A stretch of DNA of 64,000 nucleotides from Ophthalmolycus amberensis. Lineage: Eukaryota; Chordata; Actinopteri; Perciformes; Zoarcidae. Shown one piece after another: positions 26,640 to 36,526 of the stretch. The notes beneath the pieces are model-generated. The model was not told the DNA's origin, searched no databases, and was given only the letters and a program-made list of their open reading frames with translations. The translations under genes were made by a program, and so were the position numbers. The first letter of the stretch is position 1, and the number at the start of each line of letters is the position of its first letter. The stretch is taken from contig JAFEUB010000735.1 of NCBI GenBank assembly GCA_024529925.1, positions 1,736,001 to 1,800,000 of the forward strand, given 5' to 3'.

Positions 26640-26870
26640 GAGCTCCATGCCATTAAGCCGCACTCACTCCCTGTCTGTACCCCGGCTGTTGTAGTGGTAT
26701 GTTAATGTGGGCCAATGCCATTTTGAGTAATTGTCCTGCCTGGCACTCCGCCAAATGTCAAAAACGATTTGCCTGGTGACAAAAACCTTATTGATCTTCA
26801 TTCTGCTCCTGTCTCTTGGCAGCGCAAAATGTTTCATCGCATCGCCAGCCTCCAAATGACAATTCTCACA
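26640..26870. promoter_or_regulatory. Candidate intronic enhancer about 0.8-1 kb inside grik3 intron 1
   Basis: Repeat-free sequence of balanced composition with an NFI-type palindrome TGGC-ACTCC-GCCA at 26741-26753, which has the canonical 5-nt spacing, plus GCCAAT at 26711-26716, GTTAAT and GAGTAATTG nearby. NFI factors act in neuronal and glial development. Enhancer function is inference from motif content and position. Confidence 0.3.
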
Positions 26871-27459
26871 TTGTTCGTCAGTGAGTGATTGGAAAAAGAC
26901 AACACCAGCACAGAGCCTGCTTCTTCTTTTTGTGTGTGTGAAAGATCCGGAGGGAGGACTCAGGATTTAACGGTGCAATGCAATGCAACTTTGAACAGAT
27001 TGTTTTTTTTTATATAGTGTGAGCACTTTGTTTTGTTTGCAGTGACAAGATCAAATAATGTAAAATAAGATTTGATTACACTCCACTCCCCTGAATAAAT
27101 TGTAAAATTGTTTGGAACTTTCGCATGGTGTATTCCTTAATGTGATGCAGTAGTTTTTTAATTGAACAGACTTCTTAAAAGCTAAACATTACTCCCAGAA
27201 GGCAAGGCAATGATCCTGAATTTAGCTGGTGACTCAACATGCTGGCTGCAGAAAATGGAACAGACAAAGCAGAGTGCACAGAGGTCACACTAACCCACAA
27301 TATGTCATGGCCTGGTCTCTGAGTGGAGAAGGCATCCTCAATTTTACAGGCAATCGTCAGCCATAATGCACTAAAAACACCCGCTACCGGTATGACCTCA
27401 CGAATGAGGACCCGCACTAAAATGAGCGGAATAAGGGGGCAACTTTCAAGAACAGAAAC

Positions 27460-27488
27460 GTGTGTGTGTGTGCGCGCGTGTGTGTGTA
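27460..27488. repeat. (TG)n-(CG)n-(TG)n tract beside the exon 1 donor
   Basis: Alternating purine-pyrimidine tract with a central CGCGCG, starting about 12 nt into intron 1. On the transcribed strand it reads as a CA repeat with CGCG in the middle. CA repeats just inside introns are known binding sites for hnRNP L and can affect donor use; the CG core also favours Z-DNA. The effect here is inference. Confidence 0.85.
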
Positions 27489-27500
27489 TAAATGTGGAAC

Positions 27501-27506
27501 ACTTAC
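27501..27506 (-). promoter_or_regulatory. grik3: 5' splice donor of grik3 intron 1
   Basis: On the minus strand the exon sequence CGAATAG is followed directly by GTAAGTG, a near-perfect match to U1 snRNA pairing. It splits the Gly codon after its first base. The open frame continues past it for about 109 codons, but that stretch is low-complexity threonine/histidine-rich sequence made by the CA repeat and does not resemble the receptor, so the exon must end here. Confidence 0.9.
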
Positions 27507-27621
27507 CTATTCGAATAACATGAGGCATCCCGTTAGAGTAGTGAATCCAAAAGAGACATGCAATCAGCAATGTCCAGTATTCCCAAATCGCACTCCGGGG
27601 AGACAGCCAAGTATTTCGCAT
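27507..27621 (-). CDS. grik3: grik3 coding exon 1 (kainate receptor subunit GluK3, signal peptide and mature N-terminus), partial gene
   Basis: The product would be a kainate-selective ionotropic glutamate receptor subunit, a ligand-gated cation channel of the neuronal plasma membrane that assembles as a tetramer. Only the first 38 codons plus one base lie here. Residues 12-31 (IWEYWTLLIACLFWIHYSNG) form a hydrophobic signal peptide, followed by MPHVIRIG, the first beta strand of the amino-terminal domain. From knowledge of the family, vertebrate GRIK3 has WEYW near residue 13 and GMPHVIRIG ending at residue 39, the same spacing as here; GRIK1 and GRIK2 differ in the signal peptide. The ATG has A at -3, and an in-frame TGA lies 45 nt upstream (27669-27667), so it is the first in-frame start. 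The exon ends after the first base of the Gly codon (phase 1) at a GTAAGT donor, the junction expected before the GIFEY-type exon 2. Exon 2 was not found in the window. Paralogue assignment rests on 39 residues. Confidence 0.9.
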
Positions 27622-27647
27622 GGTTGTAAAGTCGCGAGATCCACTTT

Positions 27648-27757
27648 TTAAAATTCCAAATACGACTCAGAATTGCTCATCAAAACTGAATTCGACGGAG
27701 CATATATGGATTTTGGTGTCTTCGATGAATTTGCGCTCATTGTACTTGGTGCAACAT
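27648..27757 (-). promoter_or_regulatory. grik3: grik3 5' leader with overlapping short upstream ORFs
   Basis: Reading the minus strand toward the start codon there are four upstream ATGs. The ATG at 27757 gives a 6-codon ORF whose TGA overlaps the ATG at 27740 (ATGA). The 27740 ATG opens a 30-codon ORF ending with TAA at 27650-27648, 26 nt before the main ATG. The ATG at 27703 gives a 7-codon ORF whose TGA shares one base with the ATG at 27680. The 27680 ATG is in frame with the 27740 ORF and shares its stop. None is in frame with the receptor. Whether they lie in the mRNA depends on a transcription start that I cannot place. Confidence 0.5.
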
Positions 27758-27810
27758 TCTTCAGGGTTTTTTTTTTCTTTCTTTTTTTCTGTTACTCACA
27801 AGTCTGAGAG

Positions 27811-28270
27811 CGGCTCGATCAGGATGAAGCCCCCAGCCCCTCACAGGCGGATCAGCGATACACCTGCGAACGCAGGCTGCTACAATTACCCTGCAGGAGT
27901 CTCTGTATCTCCTCCTTCCGCCGATGATATCTGTCTACTGGCAAGTACCACGGCAACAGCCTCCCGCAACGCTGTAGAGGAGGAGAACTGCGCCTGCGGA
28001 ACTTTGGGTCGCCTCGAACGATTCTGTCGCCCGACAAGACAAACAGAGAAAAGCGTCACACGATGAGTGCTGAGGAATATGAACGCACTTCAGACGTTCA
28101 AATATTGCTTTCTGCAGTTGAATCACTCCAGTCTCCCATTCCAGTCATGAAAACTGTTAACACAGATGTACTTTCAGATGGTGGAAAAGCCGCTCCGCGA
28201 CGCTCCTCTCCAGTTGCGCACGGTGATGGCACGAGGCTGGCTGTTGAAGAACGTCCAAATCTGTACAAAT
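27811..28270 (-). promoter_or_regulatory. grik3: CpG-rich block, probable grik3 promoter/5' UTR
   Basis: About 20 CpG dinucleotides fall in the 250 bases 27811-28060, and about 10 more up to 28260, against a background that is strongly CpG-depleted. The block ends about 190 bp upstream of the receptor start codon. Vertebrate neuronal receptor genes commonly start in such islands. A T-run on the plus strand (27768-27788) separates it from the leader. Short ORFs on both strands here are unlike any family I know and are treated as chance products of the GC-rich sequence. No clear TATA box was seen. Confidence 0.6.
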
Positions 28271-30014
28271 AGGCTCTTTGTTGCACAGTGTTCATTTAAA
28301 AAAAGCCTTCTAGTTTGTGCTGGATGGAAAGGCAGTGCAGAAAGCCGTGCATCTGCGTGCGTCTGACGAGCCTCCTTACACGGTGCCACTAGAGGCACGC
28401 GTCGTTACGCATACTTGTCAACTATGTCCAAGAAGTATTTTATGGAGGTGAGATGGATCCGAATAATGACTTGGTCTTCTCCTTTTACAGTTGTTGTATG
28501 CACTTGCAACATGGTATACATTATATAAATGTACATTATACATTTGATATTATGATATTTAGGGTTTTGTGTTCTCTTAGAGCTGCAGATTTATTTCTTA
28601 TTTACTGCTCTGAGATGGATTTTCTTTGCCTCAAGCAAGTAGGAAACCCCCGCCTGCATTGTGAATGTGATGAATTATTTGCATGAGGGAAATAAGTGTC
28701 AGCTGAGGATTGGGACATTGACAAAGCAGGCTTCTTATCGCTGTTATTTGAGACATTCAGTCTGTGTCAATGAGTACATTAAACCCCCATAACTGCTTTC
28801 TGCCATATCTGGCTGTCCATTTTTCATGCTTTACAAATAGCCCTCAAATACAAACTGCAGGTTATATATACAATGACACAGTGAGTGCTACTCATACCTC
28901 TCTCACTGCAGTGGAGGAGGTAAAGCCCGGCTGAAGGTATTGAATTACCTGTTTATGGCACAGATTGCAGTCAGTGAATTATGCATTTTTCCTAAAACAG
29001 ATAACTAAAACGCATCATCAAAATGCTGAAATCAACTTCAGAAAGCTGAAAGCTCTTTAAAAAATATTTTCTGGTTGCTTAATCACCTTTTAGACAAAGA
29101 ACATTTTTAATATGCAGATAGGAAGATAGATAGATTTCTGGAAAAAAATCTGAACCCATTTGACATCACAAATGATGATACAAATAGGAGATATTCTATA
29201 TTCCTAATAAACCAACACCATAGATTGCATTTTTTACACTAATGATTTGCCGTTTTTAAGCATATTCTGACAATGCGCTGCTACATTTCTTTGTGCTTAA
29301 TAGAACACTGTTGATGAGATGGTGCTGTGGCTCATTGGTTTTATTTTTCTGTTTGGAATGGGGTAGAGGAATAAACTGTGCATCAGGGGGCATGCAAGCA
29401 AGAACAAGCCAGACTGACTGCCACTGCATATTCATGTCTCCCAGAGCAGATTTATCGCCTCTTGGCACAATGTAAGGACTATCAACGTGAGTTATGTGGC
29501 CCGGCTCTCGCATTATCGAGATTCATTGACTTGCTGCTCTTTCAAATACAAAATGTACACAGCTCTCGCAAACAAGACATTCTGGGTCTGTGGGTGCCCT
29601 CTATAGAGAGATGGCGGTCTGTGCTCTCAATCACCTGGGCTGATAACTGGAGGGAGTCAGACCCTGGAGCAGGAGAGTTCCCCGCTGTGACACAAAGAGA
29701 GGAGACGGGAAGCACAAGATGTAGTACCGCAGTTAGATTCTCTACATTTGGAAGAGCTGTTGAAGGAAACTGGATTTGCTTTGTTTGTGTTTCTTACAGC
29801 AGTTGGTATTAAATCATTATAGAGCCATCGTTTTTGTCTCCCTATCACCTTATCATTGTAAGAAGTGCCTATGTCACCTGCCATTACAAGAACTTGAAAT
29901 GCAATTTAGCAGTGAGAGGGAGTGGAGCCAGGAGGATTATAGAGGAGACCAGAGCAGTGCTGGCGTCACCCACATCCACATCACTTGTTATGTTGCCCAC
30001 AAAGTCTGACATCA
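28271..30014. other. Upstream intergenic DNA, no gene seen
   Basis: Follows the CpG block on the upstream side of grik3. No repeat family or coding exon identified. The plus-strand ORF 29378-29812 (144 codons) has no recognisable features. Confidence 0.45.
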
Positions 30015-30345
30015 GTTTACTCAGGTAAAAGTACTCGTACAACGATGTAAAAAAATAAAAGTATTCAAAATCCTACCTCAGTACAGAAATCAGCCAAATG
30101 CACATAAAGTATCAATATAAAGTACTCATTCTGCAGAATAAGTGTCCCCTATGAGTGTTTCTTTATTTAAATAATACATAAATAGATTATTATCATTATC
30201 ACTGATGCAATAATGTGTAAGTAGTTACTGTATTTGGTATCTGAGGTGGAGGTATTGTTACTGCTTTATCCAGTTTAGTGGAGTGGTTCCTAATCTAGGG
30301 GTTACAAGATAGATCTGAAAGGTTGTGAGATTATTACAGGCCTCA
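30015..30345 (+). repeat. Dispersed teleost repeat with AAAGTACT motifs
   Basis: Has CTCAGGTAAAAGTACTCGTA, TAAAGTACTCATTCTGCAGA, ATTATTATCATTATCACTGA and TGGAGTGGTTCCTAATCTAG in the order I recall for a common fish interspersed repeat. The last part resembles the CAGTGGTTCCCAACC ends of hAT-type elements. The right boundary is uncertain and could extend to about 30600. No ORF. Confidence 0.55.
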
Positions 30346-33340
30346 AACAGGTATTTAAGTTTAGAGGAGAGATGTCTCTTTTGTCGGCCACAAGACTGAC
30401 GTTTGAATAGACTTGTCATTGATGTCTAAGATGGTATTATTTGGCTCAAATGTTGTAAAATGGTCTTTATCGGATTTCTGTTCAAGGCAATGTTGATGCT
30501 AAATAAAGGGGAAAAGTGACTGAAGGACACAGAGGTCTAGTATAACAACATGCTGAAATAATTCACGCCAGTCTCAACTTGAGTAAATTAAAAAGTAATT
30601 TAAGTTGACACTTTTAAGCAGGTCATCTATCCATAGACGACAGCACCGTCGGCTCTACTTTTCTCCCTGTGAAATGATTGCTGTTGCATTTACAACTGGC
30701 CAGCGATCAATGCCTCGTCTGGCAAGTTGGTCATTACTAATGGCTTCAGAAACATCAAGTCCCCATTGTGAAGCTAGAGATATTGACAAGAGGTGTACTT
30801 AGTTGACTGCATTGATCAGCACATTTTGTTCAGTTTTTGAAGATTGTGAGAGTGGCGAAAGAGGACAATCAATTTCCACACGGCGGCTTTCACTGCTTGC
30901 TTATACACCTATGATTGGCTGGAGAAGATGTGCAATCCAAGATGTTAGATTGTTCATAATTATTTGGAAAAATTGCTGCACTTCGATTGAGCCTCAAAAA
31001 AATGAATAATGTGAAACATTTTCACCATTGATTTTGCTTTTCTCTTCAAGAGAAACATAAAGAACTCCAGTCACCAGACTGAACATAATGCTGAAGATCG
31101 AACATCTCCCCTCAACAATGGGTCAATAGGAACTCATTTCTAAGTCTACGTCTGCGTGGTTATAAATTAAATGCTTTTTTCCCCCCAAGTCTTCTTGATT
31201 GGATTCACTGTTTTTGATGGTGTGGCTTTAGCTTTGTTAAAAGAAAAGATGATTTTTTCATCAAAAAGCCACAGAGTCAACTTTTCAAACTATGAGGGAG
31301 TTGTATTGATCTCTCGGAAGAACACAAATCGGTTTGAAGGCATAGAAGCTTGATGTTTGGGAATAAATAATCCATATTTGGGTATTCATTGTGAGAGGAC
31401 TTAAGCCCACCTGAGATGTCTATTTCATGTTTCTTTCTTTTGCGAAGGCTTTGTGTCTTCATAGAATTCAAACATTTCAAAAAGCTTCAGTTCCAAATAC
31501 ATGTCCGCTGTCAGGCCGAGTATGGAACATACCTTATGCAACTCGATTCAATGTTCATACAGCTGCTGTTGGTATACATATTGCTGCCGTGACAGGGTTT
31601 GTGGCAACTCCATTCCATCACTACAATGCCCATGCAGCTTTTGTGGGCAGACAGATAATTAAATGTCGATTTACCCTCTTCAACTGTACTGGGGCAATAC
31701 AGCAGCTTTGCTGATAGATTGAACACTTGCTACAGCCTCACGCTCTTATGATTCAAGGCAAGGTGCCATGTGCAGACAAGGTTATGAGGAATTGGCCCAA
31801 TTCTGGCGCTGATTGCAACGTTTACTGGGGCTGCTGCTCTGGCTTGGAGTTAGAGACTGCTCAAGATGTATGTGCTGCTGCTGACGTATGTAGCCGTGGT
31901 GTGTTGGGGGAGAGGGGAGACAATCACAACCCTGATCAGTCATCCAGACAGTCTGTGAGATGGGAAATGACTGCTAGCGGGGTTCCAGCCACTGGTTATA
32001 GATGAGAAAGGCACCGAGTAATAATAGATTCCTGACCCAACCTGATTTATCAATTGAATTATTAGTGTGATCCTCTTTATCATCCCCGTCATTTATCTTC
32101 TATAACTACTGCCAGTTAAAAATTGTGGAGCAGTTTGTACCATGTATAAAAAAAACACCGTTTCAATGACCTTTAAATCAACACTTCTATATTTGGAGTT
32201 TGAGCAAATATATATAAAAAAAGATGAATGTCGTTGCTACAAATATACTTATATGAGCCTGTCAAATAAAGAACAATTCTCCTGCTGCAACAGAATCCTG
32301 TTGTTCATCTCTTAAGTGACTGGTGCTTGATGTTCAAGCAGACCTTTAAGGTCAAGGAGGTGAACGGGGGAATTAAAATCGCACTTGAACACTTCGGTCG
32401 GAGAACCTATAGGGTGCAATGACGGAGTGATTAATTTTCTCCCAAAACCCGCTGTGATTATTCTTGACCCTGCGTGCACCGTATGCATCACTGGTCCTGA
32501 CCTACACTCATGCTGCGCTCGGAATGTAGTCACAGCCAGGATGTTGTTTTTGTCCGATGCTGAGGTCATATCATTTGCATCACCTCTCGGATATGTCGGC
32601 TTCTTTTGGGGGCATGTTTTTGTTTACGTTGTTCCTTTTTTTTTCAGCTCACTGTGCTCCATCCATATGAACGTTTATTAAGGCATGTGTTCAGAAGCTA
32701 TTCACATTCACTCATGCATTCTGAAAAGTTAAAAAATGTAAATATATATAAACGTCCCTGTTGCTTAGTAGTCTAAAGTGCAGATGTAATCACAGGTTTG
32801 ACATCCATTGGTACATGTCATCCCCCACATTTCCTATCAAACAAAAGAAAAATACCAAAGAAAAATAAGACATTTTTTAGGATTCAGGATTATAAAACCT
32901 GAAGTCATAATTACATTTTATATTTAAAAAGAAATAATGATTTATTGCATTATATTTCACCACATGTATTTGATGTTGGTCTGATACTGAAGTCACGGGG
33001 TATCTGCTTTTTAAAGTTTGAGCAAAATATCCTCATTCACTTCAGTTTTTTTTCTTTTCTTTGTTTTCATTTGGTAATTAAAACTGATTTTGCAACATGT
33101 GACATATATATTTTCTTTCATTGAGCATTTTCAGCTATTTGTATTGTAACTGTTGCTATGCCTTTGTTAGTAAATTGTTTTTCAATTTTCTGTTTACAGA
33201 ATACCAAAGGTAAGAGAAGCTGGAACCTCACTTGAGTTTATTTAATATAAAATATCAAGAATAACAATAACCCCACCACAAATCCATACACTAACACCCA
33301 CCTACCTGATTTACAATCAAAATAGGACATGCTGTATCTA
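30346..33340. other. Upstream intergenic DNA, no gene seen
   Basis: AT-rich, no coding exon or identifiable repeat family. Short ORFs in all frames only. Confidence 0.45.
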
Positions 33341-33580
33341 AGGTTGCAACTAACAATTATTTTCATAGTTCAGAAATGTGCTGATCATTTTCTTGATTCA
33401 TCTGTTAATTGTTTTGTTTTTAAAATGTCAGAAAGTGGGGGAAAATGCTCATGCATGACTTCAAATGTGTTTTGTTTTCCGACCAACGCTCCAAACCCCA
33501 AAGATATTTAGCTTACTATCATATAAGACAAAGAAGCTGTAAGTATCCACGTTTGAGAAGCTGGATAGTATTTTTTTTTT
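33341..33580 (+). repeat. Dispersed teleost repeat, GGGCTGCAACTAA family, copy 2
   Basis: AGGTTGCAACTAACAATTATT, then TTTTCTTGATTCATCTGTTA, AAAATGTCAGAAAGTGGG, CCAAAGATATTTAGCTTACT and CACGTTTGAGAAGCTGG. The order is that of a repeat I recall as extremely abundant in teleosts. Non-coding; the 60-codon ORF across it is incidental. Confidence 0.7.
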
Positions 33581-36486
33581 CAAATATATACTAAGCAAGA
33601 GTGAGGGTCAACTGTAACACTCAAGATGAAATGGCATCAAACCCTGATGTCACAATGAGCTGGTGTGTTTCTTTATAATGCTGTACAAAGACTGCTGTGA
33701 TGCTGATTTCCTTCCTGGTCGGTGGACTTGTGCTGAGCTTCATGCAACGTATCAGGTCTGGCAGTTTCCACAATGTGAATCTTTGTAAAAAACTTAATTA
33801 TGGGTTTTTGTTTCAGAACTATTAGAAGGCCATCAGCGAAGCACCCTTCAAGTGTGTTTACCATCTCCAGAGAGTTCGTTCAGAGCTTTAAAATGAGGCG
33901 GAGTAAGAGGCCGGTATCATGACATGCCTTGCAAATACTCCAGCAGCCAATACCCACAAGGCTTTGTTTCGGAGGTTATCTTCGCTCTCCACTCAGTTCA
34001 CTCGAGTAGCCTATCTATCAGTGACGGAAAGGGGGCAGCGGTGACAGCCACAGCACGATTAGACGCTATGTTAGGTTGAACAGGGCCAGCCTTTGTTGTT
34101 GTTTACACAGCGTTTGCCCATCATTAGGCTTGGCAAGACTGCCTACTCCTTCTATATTAATTAAAATGAATGTACAGTAAGGACTGCACGTGTGGCTCCC
34201 AGCCAGAATTTTGAAGTAAGACTCAATTAACCTCAATGACCCTGTCTAACGCAAACAATAAGAAATTAATTATATGCAGCATCCAACCCAGACGAGCTTA
34301 GTGGCATCAAAACTACATTATAAATGGTTTAGAATGCATTTCCACCTTGTTTTCGTTTGAGTCTGCCAAATCAATGGCCCATTAAAAAATCTGCAGCAAC
34401 ATAAAAAGGATATCATGAAAGCGCAGTTGTTTGCAGAGCATGCCAGCACTAAGAATCAGCATTTTGTTCTTTTTGTATATGAGTATCCTCTTGTGGGATC
34501 TTCATTGATTTAGCTTTAATGTCAGACAGACATGAGCTTGTCAAATATTTTGAAACAAGAGTGAACACAATATATATCTTTTTTTTTATGTGGTGAGAGG
34601 GACCTTGAGGTGTGCCGCATTTGATATCAACTTTACTATTCCTGTTTGTTATAACGTACACAAGTTGGTTGTATTGGTAAAAGAGCGCACGTTCACGTCA
34701 GACAGGTCACACAGGATGGCAGCTTGAAGACAGCATGCATCGGCGTGTGTCTCAAAATGTGTGTGTGTGTGTGTGTCCCACTCCGACACACGCATGCAAA
34801 CGTTCAGACAACCTGTAAAAGAAACGTTTGAAACGTGCTTGCGTTTGTGCACAATACAGTGATCCGCATACTTTCATGTTATCACATTGGCAGTTATGAG
34901 TAATTGCAGCCTGCAGCAGTCCCTACCCCTGGACAACTTTTAATTATGTTACAAAGTGCACACGCTCTCCTGCATTAATGTCTCTGCTGGAGTCTTGAAC
35001 GATTACATTGACTCTGGTGGTGTACAAGAACTAGCTTCCCTAAATCATGAAAACATGTTTATTAAACTGAGATAAACTCACACCGTGGTCTTGGTTGATG
35101 TCAGTGAGGGATTGCTCTTGTGTTATGTATGATAAGGAATTTGAAAATAATGTGTGGCAAAGCCGTGTCATGCTTACCGAAGCTGGGAGGCGGCAGGGGA
35201 GCTGAAGTCCATTTTCTTTTCTTTTTTTTTGAAGAAAGGGAATAGCAGAGATACAGTGCTGACAACATGAATGAATGAACCCACTGTAACGTATTCCTCG
35301 GGCAGCGTGGATCATTTATGTCTTGTATGGCCTATGCCTGAAACAGCTCTCCCTGTGGAGACGAACGTGTGTGTGTGTGTGTGTGTGTGCTGTCCATCAT
35401 CGTAGGAGCAGATGAGTGTGAAGTGAAGCACATACCAACCAGCAGCATGTTTCATGTTGGGCAAGTCCCTCTTGTCACACTTGAGTTAGGGAACACATCG
35501 GAGCATGATTGCTTCACGACCAGTTTTGACCAACACATAAAGATATGAAACATAAATCAACTGGCATTTTTTTTTTTTAACACTGGAAAAGAGCAGAAAG
35601 CAACATTTAAGACATGTTTTCTGTTTTTAAAAACATTTATCCTCATTTGAATCAGTTTTGTTATGCAGCTCACGTTGTCAAACATGTAGACACCAGATTC
35701 TGTTCAGTTAAAATAGTTGCAACAAGAGCTGAATTATTTCAGTCGTCGATCAGATATGTACTGGGGTGGATAATGTAAGGAACTTGCTGGAAACGTGCAA
35801 TCTTACACCAACAAATCTCCTGTTCGTACACTTTCTTCCCTCTGGAATTTCTCAATATCCTAAATGACATGAGACATCTTTTCCAGAGAGTATCAGGTAG
35901 ACCTTTGGGATACATCTGATGCGATGAACATGATGATGAAACCATGAAGGTGTAGTGAGTTTGATATTAAGTTCATAAATATTGATTTGTTTTTGTGTTA
36001 CACTTACCATCAAGACATCATTCATGGAAGATTTATGTTGATGCTTACAAGGCATTCTCGTGTTTAGGTATGAAACACCTATTTAATGCTTGACTGATTA
36101 TGACTGCATACATTAAGCAAACTGGAAAAATGACCTCCCTTAAAAAAAAAAGAAAAGAAACATAACAAGAGACAGGGGTCGTTTGGAAACGTGCTCTTTC
36201 AATCAATGTACACTGCACTGTGCTGGCTTAATCACAGATCTTGTACATGGATAATTGCTACAAGAGAACCTAGCTTGGCTGACATTTGCATATATTGAGT
36301 TACAGGAGTCAGTCTCACTCAGACTCCATCCGCTGGATCACCACATGTGATGTTATCTGAGAGGAGCTGAAAACATCAAAAGCACTTTCTTCCAATCATT
36401 TTTCACACATCGGTGCGGTTATAGTTTGATGTTGATTCTGTTTAATAGGGGGCTGGAATGTAATTCTAAATCGATTATAGACTTAC
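33581..36486. other. Upstream intergenic DNA with two short GT tracts, no gene
   Basis: Contains (GT)n at 34759-34776 and 35367-35389. No exon or repeat family recognised. Confidence 0.45.
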
Positions 36487-36526
36487 TGTAATTTGGTTGA
36501 AGTTTATAAACTTCAACCAATTTACA
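36487..36526. repeat. 40-bp near-perfect palindrome
   Basis: TTGGTTGAAGTTTA at 36493-36506 is followed with no spacer by its exact complement TAAACTTCAACCAA at 36507-36520. After one T:T mismatch (36492/36521) the pairing continues five more bases on each side (TGTAA/TTACA). A TA-rich run and a GA run follow at 36533-36564. It may extrude a cruciform; no known element carries it as far as I can tell. Confidence 0.9.

Larger units (their letters stand above)
22249..27459. other. Intron 1 proximal to exon 1; no other exon seen
   Basis: No coding exon identified. The stretch 22440-22560, with an AATCCCATTGACTTGCATTG-like string, looks repeat-derived, but a second copy is not present. The short CpG-containing patch at 25370-25470 and the CA run at 25510-25525 are minor. 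The most suggestive regulatory stretch is listed separately at 26640-26870. Confidence 0.4.
1..27506 (-). other. grik3: grik3 intron 1 (incomplete)
   Basis: This is everything 3' of the exon 1 donor in the direction of transcription. I looked on the minus strand for the conserved exon 2 peptide of kainate receptors (an asparagine/arginine-rich NRNRTL-type motif) and did not see it, so intron 1 is at least 27.5 kb and runs out of the window. Very long first introns are usual for GRIK genes. The intron holds dispersed repeats, one LINE fossil and microsatellites, listed separately, and no other coding exon I can support. Confidence 0.75.

Noticed and set aside
27175..27500. Continuation of the exon 1 reading frame for about 109 codons past the donor
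   Set aside because: It runs through a CA microsatellite, does not resemble the receptor, and a strong donor ends the exon at 27507.
27620..28066. Plus-strand 148-codon ORF across the CpG block
   Set aside because: It overlaps the grik3 leader in antisense, includes a T-run encoding Phe repeats and has no known domain. CpG islands often give chance ORFs.
29378..29812. Plus-strand 144-codon ORF
   Set aside because: Overlapping frames on both strands, no domain, no splice-site logic and no resemblance to any family I know.
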